Positions 18,610-26,995 of a stretch of 64,000 nt of DNA are shown here, piece after piece. Below the pieces are notes generated by a model that was not told the origin of the DNA, made no database searches, and worked only from the letters and a program-made list of their open reading frames with translations. The stretch spans positions 3,483,001 through 3,547,000 of the forward strand of contig NZ_CP043869.1 in the NCBI RefSeq assembly GCF_008630635.1. Direction: 5' to 3'. How positions within the stretch are numbered: position 1 is the first letter of the stretch; every line of letters starts with the position of its first letter. Both the position numbers and the translations under genes were made by a program. This DNA comes from Neptunomonas concharum. Lineage in GTDB: Bacteria; Pseudomonadota; Gammaproteobacteria; Pseudomonadales; Balneatricaceae.

Positions 18610-19500
18610 ATGGAAGATACTCACGCTAATTCTTCACTGTCTTTACGAGAACGGTTGGCAATTTATATCGATCTCACACGATTTGATCGCCCCATTGGTA
18701 GTTACTTGCTGCTATGGCCTACTTTATGGGCACTATGGATTGCATCAGATGGCGTCCCCGACATCAAACTGCTAATCATCTTTATCGGTGGGGTTTTCCT
18801 AACTCGTTCAGCCGGCTGCGTGATCAACGACTTTGCCGACCGAAAGATTGACGGCCATGTTAAACGCACCGCCGCACGCCCCTTGGCAACAGGTAAAATA
18901 AGTAGCAAAGAAGCCTTAGCGCTGTTTGCCTTTTTAATGATAAGCGCGTTTATTTTGGTGTTATTCACCAATACAATGACAATAGCCATGTCCTTTGGCG
19001 GCCTATTTCTGGCATCACTTTATCCCTTTATGAAGCGCCACACCCACCTTCCCCAAGTGGTCCTTGGTGCCGCTTTTGGTTGGGCGATCCCAATGGCATT
19101 CACCGCCGTCAGTGAAGACGTACCTACCATCGCCTGGTTAATCTATATTGCAAAAATTCTTTGGACGATTGCCTACGACACGATGTATGCCATGGTGGAT
19201 CGTGATGATGATCTAAAGATTGGCGTCAAATCAACAGCCATTTTGTTTGGCGATTTAGATAAGCTCATTGTCGGTATACTTCAGATATTAACCCTCGTTA
19301 TTTTGGTCATCGTAGGCCTACAGTTGTCCATATCATTGCCCTACTATATTGGCGTTGCTGTAGCAGCTGGACTCTTTTGCTACCAACAGTGGCTAATTCG
19401 GAGTCGCGAGCGCGAGGCATGTTTTAAAGCCTTTTTAAATAATCACTATGCAGGAATGGTCGTATTTGTCGGTATATTGATTCACTATATGACAATTTAG
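18610..19500 (+). CDS. ubiA: 4-hydroxybenzoate polyprenyltransferase UbiA
   Basis: A 296-aa polytopic membrane prenyltransferase that joins the polyprenyl tail to 4-hydroxybenzoate. The first aspartate-rich motif is [23 protein letters not shown] and the second is [21 protein letters not shown]. Both bind Mg-diphosphate. The start ATG 18610 follows ubiC by 18 nt. It ends immediately before the Pho box of phoB (8 nt), the same linkage as in pseudomonads. Confidence 0.96.
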   Translation: MEDTHANSSLSLRERLAIYIDLTRFDRPIGSYLLLWPTLWALWIASDGVPDIKLLIIFIGGVFLTRSAGCVINDFADRKIDGHVKRTAARPLATGKISSKEALALFAFLMISAFILVLFTNTMTIAMSFGGLFLASLYPFMKRHTHLPQVVLGAAFGWAIPMAFTAVSEDVPTIAWLIYIAKILWTIAYDTMYAMVDRDDDLKIGVKSTAILFGDLDKLIVGILQILTLVILVIVGLQLSISLPYYIGVAVAAGLFCYQQWLIRSREREACFKAFLNNHYAGMVVFVGILIHYMTI

Positions 19501-19507
19501 TATCACC

Positions 19508-19543
19508 CTGTAACATTATTGTCATAAAAAATGTTTGTAATAC
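19508..19543 (+). promoter_or_regulatory. PhoB box and -10 element of phoBR
   Basis: CTGTAACATTATTGTCATA (19508-19526) matches the Pho box closely, with TAATAC as -10 (19538-19543) 11 nt beyond. It indicates positive autoregulation of phoBR. Confidence 0.87.
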
Positions 19544-19576
19544 TCCCGTCTTATTTTAAGCGTAGAGGCGGCTAAT

Positions 19577-20272
19577 ATGTCTGCAAGCAAACAAGTACTT
19601 ATCGTCGATGACGAAGCACCCATCCGGGAAATGATCGCGGTAGCTCTCGAAATGGCCGGTTATGACTGTCTGGAAGCAGAGAGTGCCCAAGAAGCACATG
19701 CCATGATCGTAGATCAAAAGCCCGATATGATTCTGCTGGATTGGATGATGCCCAACATGAGTGGTATCGAACTGGCTCGCCGACTGCGCAAAGATGAAGT
19801 CACCGCTGATATCCCTATTATTATGCTTACCGCAAAAGGTGAGGAAGAAAACAAAGTTAAAGGGCTGGAAGCAGGCGTAGATGACTACATCACTAAGCCT
19901 TTCTCTCCTCGCGAGTTGGTTGCACGACTTAAAGCCGTTCTACGTAGAGCAACACCAAAAGGAATAGAAGAGCCCGTATCTGTCGAGGGCCTAACCCTTG
20001 ATCCTATCTCACACAGAGTAACCGCTAACGAAAAACCAATAGAGCTTGGCCCGACTGAGTTTCGTCTGCTACAGTTCTTTATGACCCACCAAGATCGTGC
20101 CTACTCCCGTGGCCAGTTATTAGATATGGTATGGGGAGGGAATGTTTATGTTGAAGAACGTACCGTAGATGTACATATCCGCCGACTGCGTAAAGCTTTA
20201 GGCGCTCAACATGACCACTTGGTACAAACAGTTCGAGGAACAGGCTATCGTTTTTCTACACAAGTTGCCTGA
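19577..20272 (+). CDS. phoB: Phosphate regulon response regulator PhoB
   Basis: A 231-aa OmpR-family regulator. The receiver has the acidic pair in VDDE (residues 11-12), phosphoacceptor D55 (MILLDWMMP), the conserved T/K (MLTAKG), and [12 protein letters not shown]. The C-terminal winged helix ends [12 protein letters not shown], typical of PhoB. When phosphorylated by PhoR it binds Pho boxes such as those at 8804, 9925 and 19508. It is followed 25 nt later by phoR. Confidence 0.97.
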   Translation: MSASKQVLIVDDEAPIREMIAVALEMAGYDCLEAESAQEAHAMIVDQKPDMILLDWMMPNMSGIELARRLRKDEVTADIPIIMLTAKGEEENKVKGLEAGVDDYITKPFSPRELVARLKAVLRRATPKGIEEPVSVEGLTLDPISHRVTANEKPIELGPTEFRLLQFFMTHQDRAYSRGQLLDMVWGGNVYVEERTVDVHIRRLRKALGAQHDHLVQTVRGTGYRFSTQVA

Positions 20273-20297
20273 TTTTTCGCTAGGACGTTGCTAATCA

Positions 20298-21587
20298 ATG
20301 CAAAAATCCCGACATGCCGCTATAAGTAGCTTGCTTATCATCACGGTGGTTACCGCTACATTAGGCCTCGCTGTAGGCTCTATGAGCTGGGGGTTGGTTA
20401 TTGGTTTGCTGATATGGGCAACCATTCAAATTCGCCATATGGAAAAACTTCAAAGCTGGCTACACGACTCTAGTGAACCTTCCCCTCCAGAAGCTACAGG
20501 CCACTGGGGCGATATTTTTGATGATCTCGCACGCTTACAAAAACGTTATAAAAAACGGACTAGGGAACTAAAGGATGTCATCGTCCGTTTCCAACAATCA
20601 TCCTCAGCGCTAACGGATGCTGTCGTAATTATTGATAATCAGAATAATTTAGAGTGGTGGAACCGTTCTGCAGATCACTTACTAGGCTTAAAATCCGTAT
20701 CAGACCGGGGTAAGCCAGTTATGAACTTGCTTAGAGACCCTCGTTTTATACGTTATTATCGAAAAGGTAACTATGAAGAGCCTTTGCAGCTATCTAGCCC
20801 CATCAATAGTGAATTAGTACTGCAATACCATATTACAGAGTTTGGTATCAGCGACCGTCTGTTGGTCGCCCGAGATATAACACGCCTAGTGAGACTGGAG
20901 CAGACCCGTCAGGACTTTGTTGCCAATGCCTCCCATGAGCTTCGCACCCCACTCACCGTTATCCGTGGCTATCTTGAAACCTTCTTAGACCAAGAGCTGC
21001 CCAAACCGATGAATCGCGCTCTGACGCAAATGCAAATACAAGCTACACGCATGGAAAGCCTGGTTGCTGACTTGTTACTGCTATCTCGCCTAGAAGCCAG
21101 CCAGCATATACCGGATGAGAACCCTATTCATATTCATAAAGTCTTAGAGGCTATTCGTACTGATGCTCTCCTACTTTCCGGTGATAAGCATCATACAATT
21201 TCACTAGAAGTCGAATCGAATCACGACCTGCTAGGCCAAGCTCAAGAACTACACAGCGCCTTCTCAAACTTGGTGTTTAACGCTGTGCGCTATACTCCGG
21301 AAAATGGACATATAACCATCCGGTGGTGGGTTGATCTAGAGGGTGGGCATGTTTCCGTTTCAGACGATGGCTTAGGGATTGACTCCATTCACATCCCAAG
21401 ACTCACTGAGCGCTTTTATCGTGTGGATGAGGGCCGTTCATCCTCTACTGGGGGAACAGGCTTAGGGCTGGCGATCGTCAAACATGCCCTGCAAAGGCAC
21501 GGCGCTCGCCTAACCATAGAGAGTAAAATTGGCTATGGCAGCACGTTTATCTGCCACTTCCCTGTGGACATGCTGACAACCCATTAG
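20298..21587 (+). CDS. phoR: Phosphate regulon sensor kinase PhoR
   Basis: A 429-aa PhoR histidine kinase. Two hydrophobic segments lie at about residues 10-50 with almost no periplasmic loop, as in E. coli PhoR. Then come a charged linker, a PAS domain (SALTDAVVIIDNQNNLEWWN) and the HisKA phosphoacceptor in FVANASHELRTPLTVI. The ATP-binding domain has N box NLVFNAVRYTP, G1 DDGLGID and GGTGLGLAIVKHAL. It senses the state of PstSCAB-PhoU, not phosphate itself. Its last 4 nt overlap the end of the convergent cysZ gene. Confidence 0.96.
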   Translation: MQKSRHAAISSLLIITVVTATLGLAVGSMSWGLVIGLLIWATIQIRHMEKLQSWLHDSSEPSPPEATGHWGDIFDDLARLQKRYKKRTRELKDVIVRFQQSSSALTDAVVIIDNQNNLEWWNRSADHLLGLKSVSDRGKPVMNLLRDPRFIRYYRKGNYEEPLQLSSPINSELVLQYHITEFGISDRLLVARDITRLVRLEQTRQDFVANASHELRTPLTVIRGYLETFLDQELPKPMNRALTQMQIQATRMESLVADLLLLSRLEASQHIPDENPIHIHKVLEAIRTDALLLSGDKHHTISLEVESNHDLLGQAQELHSAFSNLVFNAVRYTPENGHITIRWWVDLEGGHVSVSDDGLGIDSIHIPRLTERFYRVDEGRSSSTGGTGLGLAIVKHALQRHGARLTIESKIGYGSTFICHFPVDMLTTH

Positions 21588-22327
21588 TGAGCGCTTGCTC
21601 GCTCAACATGTTCCTCAATCCAATAGAGTGTTGCCCCAATCACCGCCGCTGGCATAACAATCAAGTTAACTAAAGGAATCATCATTCCCAACTGAACCAA
21701 TGCGCCAAAGCTGACAGATGTCAGTCGCCTTTCGGCCAGCATTATCTTCATCTGACGGAAGCTCACCTTGTTGTTATCCATCGGATAATCACAATACTGA
21801 ATTGCCATCATCCAAGCTCCGAAAAGAAACCAAAGAAAAGGCGCAATCACATTGATGATCGGAATAAAACTGAAGATCAGCAGTAAAAACAATCGTGGAA
21901 TGTAATAAGCCATTTTCGCCAACTCACGCTGCAGAGCCCTAGGGATCATCGCAATTAGCCCTTTCCAACCCTCGTCCTGCATCACTGCACCACGCTTCAT
22001 TTTCTCTACTTTTTCAGAAAGAAAACCATTAAAAGGCGCAGCAATAAGATTCGCGACTAATGAGAAACCGTAATAAACAAAAACCAAAACCAGCAATGCA
22101 AATAACGGCCACAAGAGCCAATCTAAAAAAGATAACCAAGAAGGCAGTTTCGACAACCAAAAGTTAACCCATCCATCAAACTCATTCACCAAGAGCCAGA
22201 TCGCACCGGAAAAGAGAAAGATATTGATGATCATGGGAATCAGTACAAAACGTCGAATACCAGGTTCAGGAAGCATACTGAAGCCTCTCAGTAAATAACC
22301 ACTACCTTTAACAGGATTACCTTTCAT
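21584..22327 (-). CDS. cysZ: CysZ/EI24-family sulfate transporter
   Basis: A 247-aa integral membrane protein of the CysZ (DUF540/EI24) family, close in length to E. coli CysZ (253 aa). Family features: GSGYLLRGFSMLPEPGIRRFVLIPMIIN at the N-terminus, the LIAAPFNGFLSEKVE segment, and AWMMAIQYCDYPMDNNKVSFRQMK in the C-terminal half. CysZ mediates sulfate uptake for cysteine synthesis. Start ATG 22327 has the ribosome site AGGAGAA. The TAG stop of the upstream small gene overlaps this site, so the two are one transcript. Confidence 0.92.
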   Translation of the reverse strand: MKGNPVKGSGYLLRGFSMLPEPGIRRFVLIPMIINIFLFSGAIWLLVNEFDGWVNFWLSKLPSWLSFLDWLLWPLFALLVLVFVYYGFSLVANLIAAPFNGFLSEKVEKMKRGAVMQDEGWKGLIAMIPRALQRELAKMAYYIPRLFLLLIFSFIPIINVIAPFLWFLFGAWMMAIQYCDYPMDNNKVSFRQMKIMLAERRLTSVSFGALVQLGMMIPLVNLIVMPAAVIGATLYWIEEHVERASAH

Positions 22328-22335
22328 TTTTTCTC

Positions 22336-22563
22336 CTACGCTAAAAAATGCACTGCAAATCGAATCACAATGGCGATCAACATCATACCTAAGCCGGTGC
22401 GGTTAACTTTGAATTCCACGACGTTATAAGCAATGGTCGGTTGCCAAAACATGATTAAAGACTTGAAGTCTTTCGTTCTCCCGGCGTACATCGCCAACGA
22501 CACTAAAAAAACCAGCAGGCCGCCCCAAAACAGAATCGTTTCTAGTATTGCTAGATAGTACAT
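22336..22563 (-). CDS. Small two-span membrane protein of unknown function
   Basis: A 75-aa hydrophobic protein with two predicted membrane helices: residues about 5-25 (ILETILFWGGLLVFLVSLAMY) and 57-74 (LGMMLIAIVIRFAVHFL). They are separated by a basic/polar loop containing GRTKDFKSLIMFWQPTIAYNVVEF. I do not recognise the family. Its stop overlaps the ribosome site of cysZ (8-nt gap), so expression and perhaps membrane assembly are likely linked. It could be an accessory subunit, or simply a co-transcribed orphan. Confidence 0.62.
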   Translation of the reverse strand: MYYLAILETILFWGGLLVFLVSLAMYAGRTKDFKSLIMFWQPTIAYNVVEFKVNRTGLGMMLIAIVIRFAVHFLA

Positions 22564-22697
22564 AAATGCTCTCTTACAAATATCCCCAAATGTGAGGCAA
22601 CTAGCCTACCAGAATTGCTTTGTTCAAGCTGCAACGTTAGTCTCTGTGACATTGCCACTTTGGCCGCAGTTCCCTATTTTTCAAACAGGTGATAATA

Positions 22698-23651
22698 ATG
22701 AAAGCGATTCGTATACATGCTTTTGGTGGTCCTGAGTCATTAGTTTATGAGGATATCTCCGAACCCCAGCTGAAAGCTGGAGAGGTCCTTGTACAAACGC
22801 ATACCGTTGGGGTTAACCCCATTGATTGGAAGACCTGTAGCGGTGGCGGAGCAGCACCCTTTATTGGTGACCTTCCCTTTGTACCAGGCTGGGAGTTTTC
22901 AGGGCACGTGATTGCCTGTGGGAGCGACGTGAGTGGCTTTACCTCTGATGATGGTGTATTTGGTTTCGTACGCTTTCCCGAAGCCGCTGGCTGTTACGCC
23001 GAACAGATTGCCGTGCCTGCCGAACAGATCTCTTTGCTCCCACCCTCGGTTGACTTAAAACTGGCGGGTGGATTAGCGCTAGCGGGATTAACGGCTTGGC
23101 AAGCGCTCTTCGATAAAGGAGCACTTAAGCCTAAACAAAAGGTTCTAATTATCGCTGCCGCTGGTGGCGTTGGGCACCTAGCGGTTCAACTAGCCAAATG
23201 GAAAGGTGCTCATGTTACCGGTACGGCCTCTTCAAGCAATCATGACTTCCTAACATCTATTGGATGCGATGAAGTGTTAGACTATCACCAAGCGGACAGC
23301 CTGAGTGGTGATCGTCGCTTTGATCTTATTATCGATGGTGTCGGTGGTGATACAGGTATCGACGCAGTTGAATATCTGGCTGAGGGTGGGTGCTTAGTGA
23401 CGCTACCTAGCGTTACAAAAGATGCGGTAATTGCCGCAGGTCAGGCGAAAGGCAAACAGGTTTTACCCATTCGAGTAGAACCTAATGCCCAACAGTTATC
23501 CATACTGGCAAGCTTAGTAGCAGAAGGTGAGTTAAAAATGCACCTAGCCACAAGTTACTCTCTTTCAGAAGCGGCACAAGCGTTCAAGGATATTGCCTCA
23601 GGACATACCCGAGGCAAGGTCGTTTTAACCGTATCCCAGCCAACGCTATAG
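22698..23651 (+). CDS. Zinc-independent NADP-dependent quinone oxidoreductase-like protein (MDR family)
   Basis: A 317-aa medium-chain dehydrogenase/reductase. The N-terminal GroES-like domain (MKAIRIHAFGGPESL, TVGVNPIDWK, PFVPGWEFSGHV) lacks the zinc-binding cysteines of alcohol dehydrogenases. The Rossmann domain has the nucleotide loop AAAGGVGHLAVQLAKWKGA. Such enzymes reduce quinones or activated alkenes with NADPH. I prefer ATG 22698, which gives a standard family start and has AGGTGA (22687-22692) 5 nt upstream, over GTG 22689, which overlaps that ribosome site. It is monocistronic and convergent with the roadblock/GTPase pair. Confidence 0.9.
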   Translation: MKAIRIHAFGGPESLVYEDISEPQLKAGEVLVQTHTVGVNPIDWKTCSGGGAAPFIGDLPFVPGWEFSGHVIACGSDVSGFTSDDGVFGFVRFPEAAGCYAEQIAVPAEQISLLPPSVDLKLAGGLALAGLTAWQALFDKGALKPKQKVLIIAAAGGVGHLAVQLAKWKGAHVTGTASSSNHDFLTSIGCDEVLDYHQADSLSGDRRFDLIIDGVGGDTGIDAVEYLAEGGCLVTLPSVTKDAVIAAGQAKGKQVLPIRVEPNAQQLSILASLVAEGELKMHLATSYSLSEAAQAFKDIASGHTRGKVVLTVSQPTL

Positions 23652-23661
23652 CGTATTACCT

Positions 23662-24312
23662 TTATCGGCTTGAGAAGCTTCGCACGGTATTAACGGCTGA
23701 TTGTAGATAGCGACTACGATCAGCCTTATCATCTATTTCAACCGCCAACACTTTAATCAGCTCAGCAATTTTATTTCGATAAACACCATGCTGTGCTTTC
23801 CATTGCTCATAAGCCTCATCAAATACTATACCCGCTGCTGGCCCGATAAACTCAGCTAAACCTTCTTGTAGCTGATCCATTAACGCTCGCAACTCGGCCT
23901 CGGATTGTGGTCTTGCCGCTTTAGCCGTATTACCCCCTGCTTGTGCTTGTACCACAGGCGGCTCACTTGCCTGAGGAGAAAGCACCTGCTTAGCTATTTT
24001 CGGCAAAGCTGAACGTGCACTGGTATTGATCAACGCTAAGTTCACATCTTTATCGGTTAACAATACCAAGATGGTTTCATCTGCGACGTGATAACCAATC
24101 AATAGGTTCTCTTCTAACTCGATATTGATCTCTTTATGGTCCCCACCCATGCCTTCAACCGCCATAAAAATCTGGTTGATAACACGGCAAGCTCCCACCA
24201 TATTTTCTTCCAAAATATCTGGGAAGGTCGATGCCTGCTTTTCATCGCCTTTGAGTATGAAGCTATGATGGATACCACCAAAAAGTTCTAAGTCTTTCAG
24301 TATTTTATCCAT
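23662..24312 (-). CDS. Roadblock/LC7-like protein, partner of the adjacent GTPase
   Basis: A 216-aa protein. The N-terminal half (about residues 1-110) has the strand-helix pattern of a roadblock/LC7 fold: a helix-rich opening with LELFGGIHHSFILKGD, NMVGACRVINQIF, NLLIGYHVADETILVLLTDKDVNLALI. A poly-Ala/Gln linker (about 111-135) leads to a helical C-terminal domain (EAELRALMDQLQEGLAEFIGP, IVFDEAYEQWK, RYLQSAVNTVRS). It starts 6 nt after the GTPase gene stop, so the two form a two-gene operon. Family knowledge (MglB/CvnB) suggests it modulates or scaffolds the GTPase. The roadblock call is by pattern, and the C-terminal domain is unassigned. Confidence 0.68.
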   Translation of the reverse strand: MDKILKDLELFGGIHHSFILKGDEKQASTFPDILEENMVGACRVINQIFMAVEGMGGDHKEINIELEENLLIGYHVADETILVLLTDKDVNLALINTSARSALPKIAKQVLSPQASEPPVVQAQAGGNTAKAARPQSEAELRALMDQLQEGLAEFIGPAAGIVFDEAYEQWKAQHGVYRNKIAELIKVLAVEIDDKADRSRYLQSAVNTVRSFSSR

Positions 24313-24318
24313 ATCTCA

Positions 24319-25308
24319 TCAGCCCCATTGCAACAAGTCATCAACTTGCTGCTTTAATGCTCTTACCGATACCCGGTTTGAAGACTGAATTCCCAGAGCC
24401 TGCTCCCCGCCTAAGAAAACCGATAGGTTATCCTCTGTATTGCTTTTCAAAATAATACTTTGAACTTGCCCGAGATCCGAAACCTCTTCAAATACTTTGA
24501 CAACACCAGCAACAAAACCAACAAAGTCATTCACCTCGCTAGTTTCAATGGAAGAGGTGACGATATCGCCCATTTCATCTGTCAAAACAGCGCCACGGAC
24601 ACCCTTAAAGTTCATTACATCATCTATGATAGAGTCCTTCATTACGACCTCTTCTCCCAGATATTCCTGAATAGCAAAGTGGGTGTCGTCCGTTTCCTCC
24701 TCCACTTCATCAAAGGTTATCTCGCTATCCCTTTGCGCTGCTTGATTGATCAGTTCCGACCATTCGCTATACTCTGTTTTCCCTCTGAGTAGCTCCTCAA
24801 CCAGAGGTAATACGCTGCCCGCCCGGCGTGCATCGATAAAACGAACTGGCGCATCGATACCCATCTCCTGCAATGTTTGTTCGTACTCCAGCAGTGTTGG
24901 GTGGTCCCTTAAGTCTGAGCGGGTTACCCCCACGATGACTTGTTTTCGAGCAATTAACTCAGAGAACTCATGGGCATAGTAGCGTAAGTCCTTCATGGGA
25001 TAATTGCGTGTGTTATCCACTAGAAACACAATACCAGCACAATCTGCAGCTAGGTTGTTCGCTAGTAAATCCCACATAAACTTGAAACGAGCCTGTCCCG
25101 GCGTGCCATAAAGCTGAACCACTTCCTGATCACTGAGTGTGAGCGATCCATAGTCCATTGCAACCGTAGTGGTCGCCTTTCTTAAGCCCGTCATGTCAGA
25201 AGCTTTTGCTTCTGTTTCGATATTCTTATGCTCATCGCTTATCGAGCGAATAGCGGAAGTCTTACCTGCCCCTACTGGGCCAATAAAGAGTAATTTATGA
25301 TAGTCCAT
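24319..25308 (-). CDS. Ras-like small GTPase fused to a C-terminal roadblock domain
   Basis: A 329-aa fusion. Residues 1-180 are an MglA/CvnD-type GTPase: P-loop GPVGAGKT (10-17), a switch-II motif LYGTPGQARF (66-75) in place of the usual DxxGQ, and TRSD (129-132) where NKxD is expected. An acidic linker (about 195-210, EVEEETDD) joins a roadblock/LC7-like domain (about 220-328) with the signature MNFKGVRGAVLTDEMGDIVTS. GTPases of this kind set cell polarity or transmit signals with roadblock partners. Fusion plus a separate roadblock partner downstream gives a self-contained module, with no kinase or motility gene nearby. Output is unknown. Confidence 0.82.
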   Translation of the reverse strand: MDYHKLLFIGPVGAGKTSAIRSISDEHKNIETEAKASDMTGLRKATTTVAMDYGSLTLSDQEVVQLYGTPGQARFKFMWDLLANNLAADCAGIVFLVDNTRNYPMKDLRYYAHEFSELIARKQVIVGVTRSDLRDHPTLLEYEQTLQEMGIDAPVRFIDARRAGSVLPLVEELLRGKTEYSEWSELINQAAQRDSEITFDEVEEETDDTHFAIQEYLGEEVVMKDSIIDDVMNFKGVRGAVLTDEMGDIVTSSIETSEVNDFVGFVAGVVKVFEEVSDLGQVQSIILKSNTEDNLSVFLGGEQALGIQSSNRVSVRALKQQVDDLLQWG

Positions 25309-25515
25309 GCGCAGCAGCCCTGCGATTCGTTCTTGGGCGAACGAAAGCAGCTAATATTATTATTGTGTGAACGCGCTCACTCAATTGAAATCGCGTCAGT
25401 GTTCTGCAAGAAGTGTTATTCAGCAGAGATTAAAAAATAGCCTATAAGTCTAAAGAAATGAAGTTCTTAGTGAAATAAGTGTCAACATAGGTTGTAAAAG
25501 CACAAAAACTGTTAC
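25309..25515 (-). promoter_or_regulatory. Leader and candidate promoter of the GTPase operon
   Basis: Reading the minus strand, TTGACA (25480-25485) and a weak -10 TTCATT (25457-25462) are 17 nt apart, about 150 nt upstream of the GTPase ATG. The leader ends in a perfect 7-bp hairpin, TTCGTTC/GAACGAA (25326-25332 with 25339-25345, loop 6 nt), just 5' of the ribosome site. This could influence translation. Function is inferred from layout only. Confidence 0.35.
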
Positions 25516-25938
25516 TTATTGGCTACAAAAAAACTGTTGCTGTTTCATTAACAAGCGACACCCTTCTCCACGGATATTACGGTCCCAGCAATAATATTTA
25601 GCCCAAGATTTATCATCTTCTGTTGGCTTCTCACGATAAGGCGGCACGCCTTCACAGAAATCCGGGCTTGCTTTGGCTACACTAAGGCAAGCTCTAAGAA
25701 AAATACCTTGATTAACAGTACAACTAAATCCTAAACAGCCATCAAACGAGTGAAGGGTTTTATCTAAGCATGCCTGTTGGTCATTCTCTTGCCCAAACAG
25801 CCTACCGCTTTTTTTAAATTCCGCTGTTTGGTAAGCACGGTCTGCATTAAAGTCTGCCAGCCAGCTTTCCCGGTTGAGCCAGCCCAACACACTTAGCACG
25901 ACGATAATACCCAGAGAGATAAGCAGTATTTTTTTCAA
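25516..25938 (-). CDS. Cysteine-rich membrane-anchored or secreted protein, unknown function
   Basis: A 140-aa protein with an N-terminal hydrophobic helix (KKILLISLGIIVVLSVLGWL) and an extracytoplasmic part bearing eight cysteines (QACLD, DGCLG, FSCTV, RACLS, DFCEG, YYCWD, EGCRL, FFCSQ). This is enough for four disulfides, suggesting a compact oxidised periplasmic domain. I do not recognise the family. The only usable start is TTG 25938, with AGGG about 9 nt upstream. It sits downstream of a small two-span protein that also carries a periplasmic cysteine pair, in the same direction, so the two may work together in the envelope. Confidence 0.6.
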   Translation of the reverse strand: MKKILLISLGIIVVLSVLGWLNRESWLADFNADRAYQTAEFKKSGRLFGQENDQQACLDKTLHSFDGCLGFSCTVNQGIFLRACLSVAKASPDFCEGVPPYREKPTEDDKSWAKYYCWDRNIRGEGCRLLMKQQQFFCSQ

Positions 25939-25958
25939 AGTTAGATATCCCTATAGCT

Positions 25959-26219
25959 TTATCTGCGAGGTCTATAAAGCCCAATTACGGTCATAAAAAC
26001 ACCCAATACGGATAACAGCATTCCCCCATTCACAAACAGAGGGTAACGTGCCATATAGGGTATAAACGGCTGTTTATTTTGCATATCACACATGAGATTT
26101 TGGTAGTCAAAAGAACCACCTATATCCAAACAATCGTCCACCAATGATTGTTCATACATATACCCCCCCATTAATGCAAGGCAAGGTATTATCAATAACG
26201 TGAGTCCAAGTTTTAACAT
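25959..26219 (-). CDS. Small two-span membrane protein with a periplasmic cysteine pair
   Basis: An 86-aa protein: helix 1 at about residues 3-22 (KLGLTLLIIPCLALMGGYMY), a roughly 35-residue loop with two cysteines (VDDCLDIGGSFDYQNLMCDMQ), and helix 2 at about residues 62-82 (LFVNGGMLLSVLGVFMTVIGLY) ending YRPRR. The positive C-terminus puts the loop outside the cytoplasm. The family is not recognised. Its ATG overlaps the yjaG stop by one base (TAATG), indicating translational coupling. It lies 20 nt upstream of the cysteine-rich gene. Confidence 0.6.
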   Translation of the reverse strand: MLKLGLTLLIIPCLALMGGYMYEQSLVDDCLDIGGSFDYQNLMCDMQNKQPFIPYMARYPLFVNGGMLLSVLGVFMTVIGLYRPRR

Positions 26220-26824
26220 TAGGCGTCGTCACTAATTCCAATATTACTAACGCCCTCATTACGAGCGAGCACTCTCAAGTTTTGAATAAACGCTTTGTCC
26301 ATTTGCTTCACCTGGGTGAGACGCTCAACAACTTCTTCTTGAAATTCATCTTCCTGGAGCATCAGTTCATGATTGGTAATAAACCGGATGATCTCCTCAT
26401 CCGACATCTGATCATCACCTTCTGAAACCTCAATAAACATCGCGACACACTCTCGGGATACATTACCAACGGCTACCGCTTCATCAACATCCGCTTCTAG
26501 GATGCATACCAGCGTAGAGTAGAGAGAGACCACGGCATCCAATGCAGGTGAAGCGCCATACATTTCAAAAGTATCAAGGTCAGGCATGTTGGCTTCTACT
26601 TTATCCAACTGCACCTCAAAGTTCATTTGAGCACCACCAGGTATCAGTGACTGCCAGACACCATCCAGAATGGTTTCCAGCTGTTTGAAGTCACCAAACT
26701 CCACCAGCTTGCTAAAGAGTGCAAAATTAGGAAACTGCCGTTCGGTCAATGCTGCACAGTAAGCAGCTAACTTCTTATGATCCAATGAACGCAGTTGCGA
26801 CTCTACTGGCAATCTATCTGTCAT
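26219..26824 (-). CDS. yjaG: YjaG family protein (DUF416)
   Basis: A 201-aa cytoplasmic protein very similar in layout to E. coli YjaG (196 aa). Shared blocks: the CAALTERQFPNFALFSKLVEFGD start, a WQSLIPGGAQMNFEVQLDKVEANMPDLDTFEMYGASPALDAV middle, and the ending IQNLRVLARNEGVSNIGIS. DUF416 has no confirmed function. It is the first gene of a three-gene unit with the two envelope proteins downstream, and overlaps the next gene by one base. Confidence 0.88.
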   Translation of the reverse strand: MTDRLPVESQLRSLDHKKLAAYCAALTERQFPNFALFSKLVEFGDFKQLETILDGVWQSLIPGGAQMNFEVQLDKVEANMPDLDTFEMYGASPALDAVVSLYSTLVCILEADVDEAVAVGNVSRECVAMFIEVSEGDDQMSDEEIIRFITNHELMLQEDEFQEEVVERLTQVKQMDKAFIQNLRVLARNEGVSNIGISDDA

Positions 26825-26995
26825 GTCAGGTCCCGTGTTGATGGTTAACTAGGCCTATTGTAAGCCTTTTCAATGATTTTGCAGCCTTCCTGCGTAGTAA
26901 ACCGGTGGAAATACGGATAAATATAACGGGATATTGTTGTTATACTTTTGATCAGTGACCACTTTATTAACAAACTTGCCAGAACGAGAAGAATA

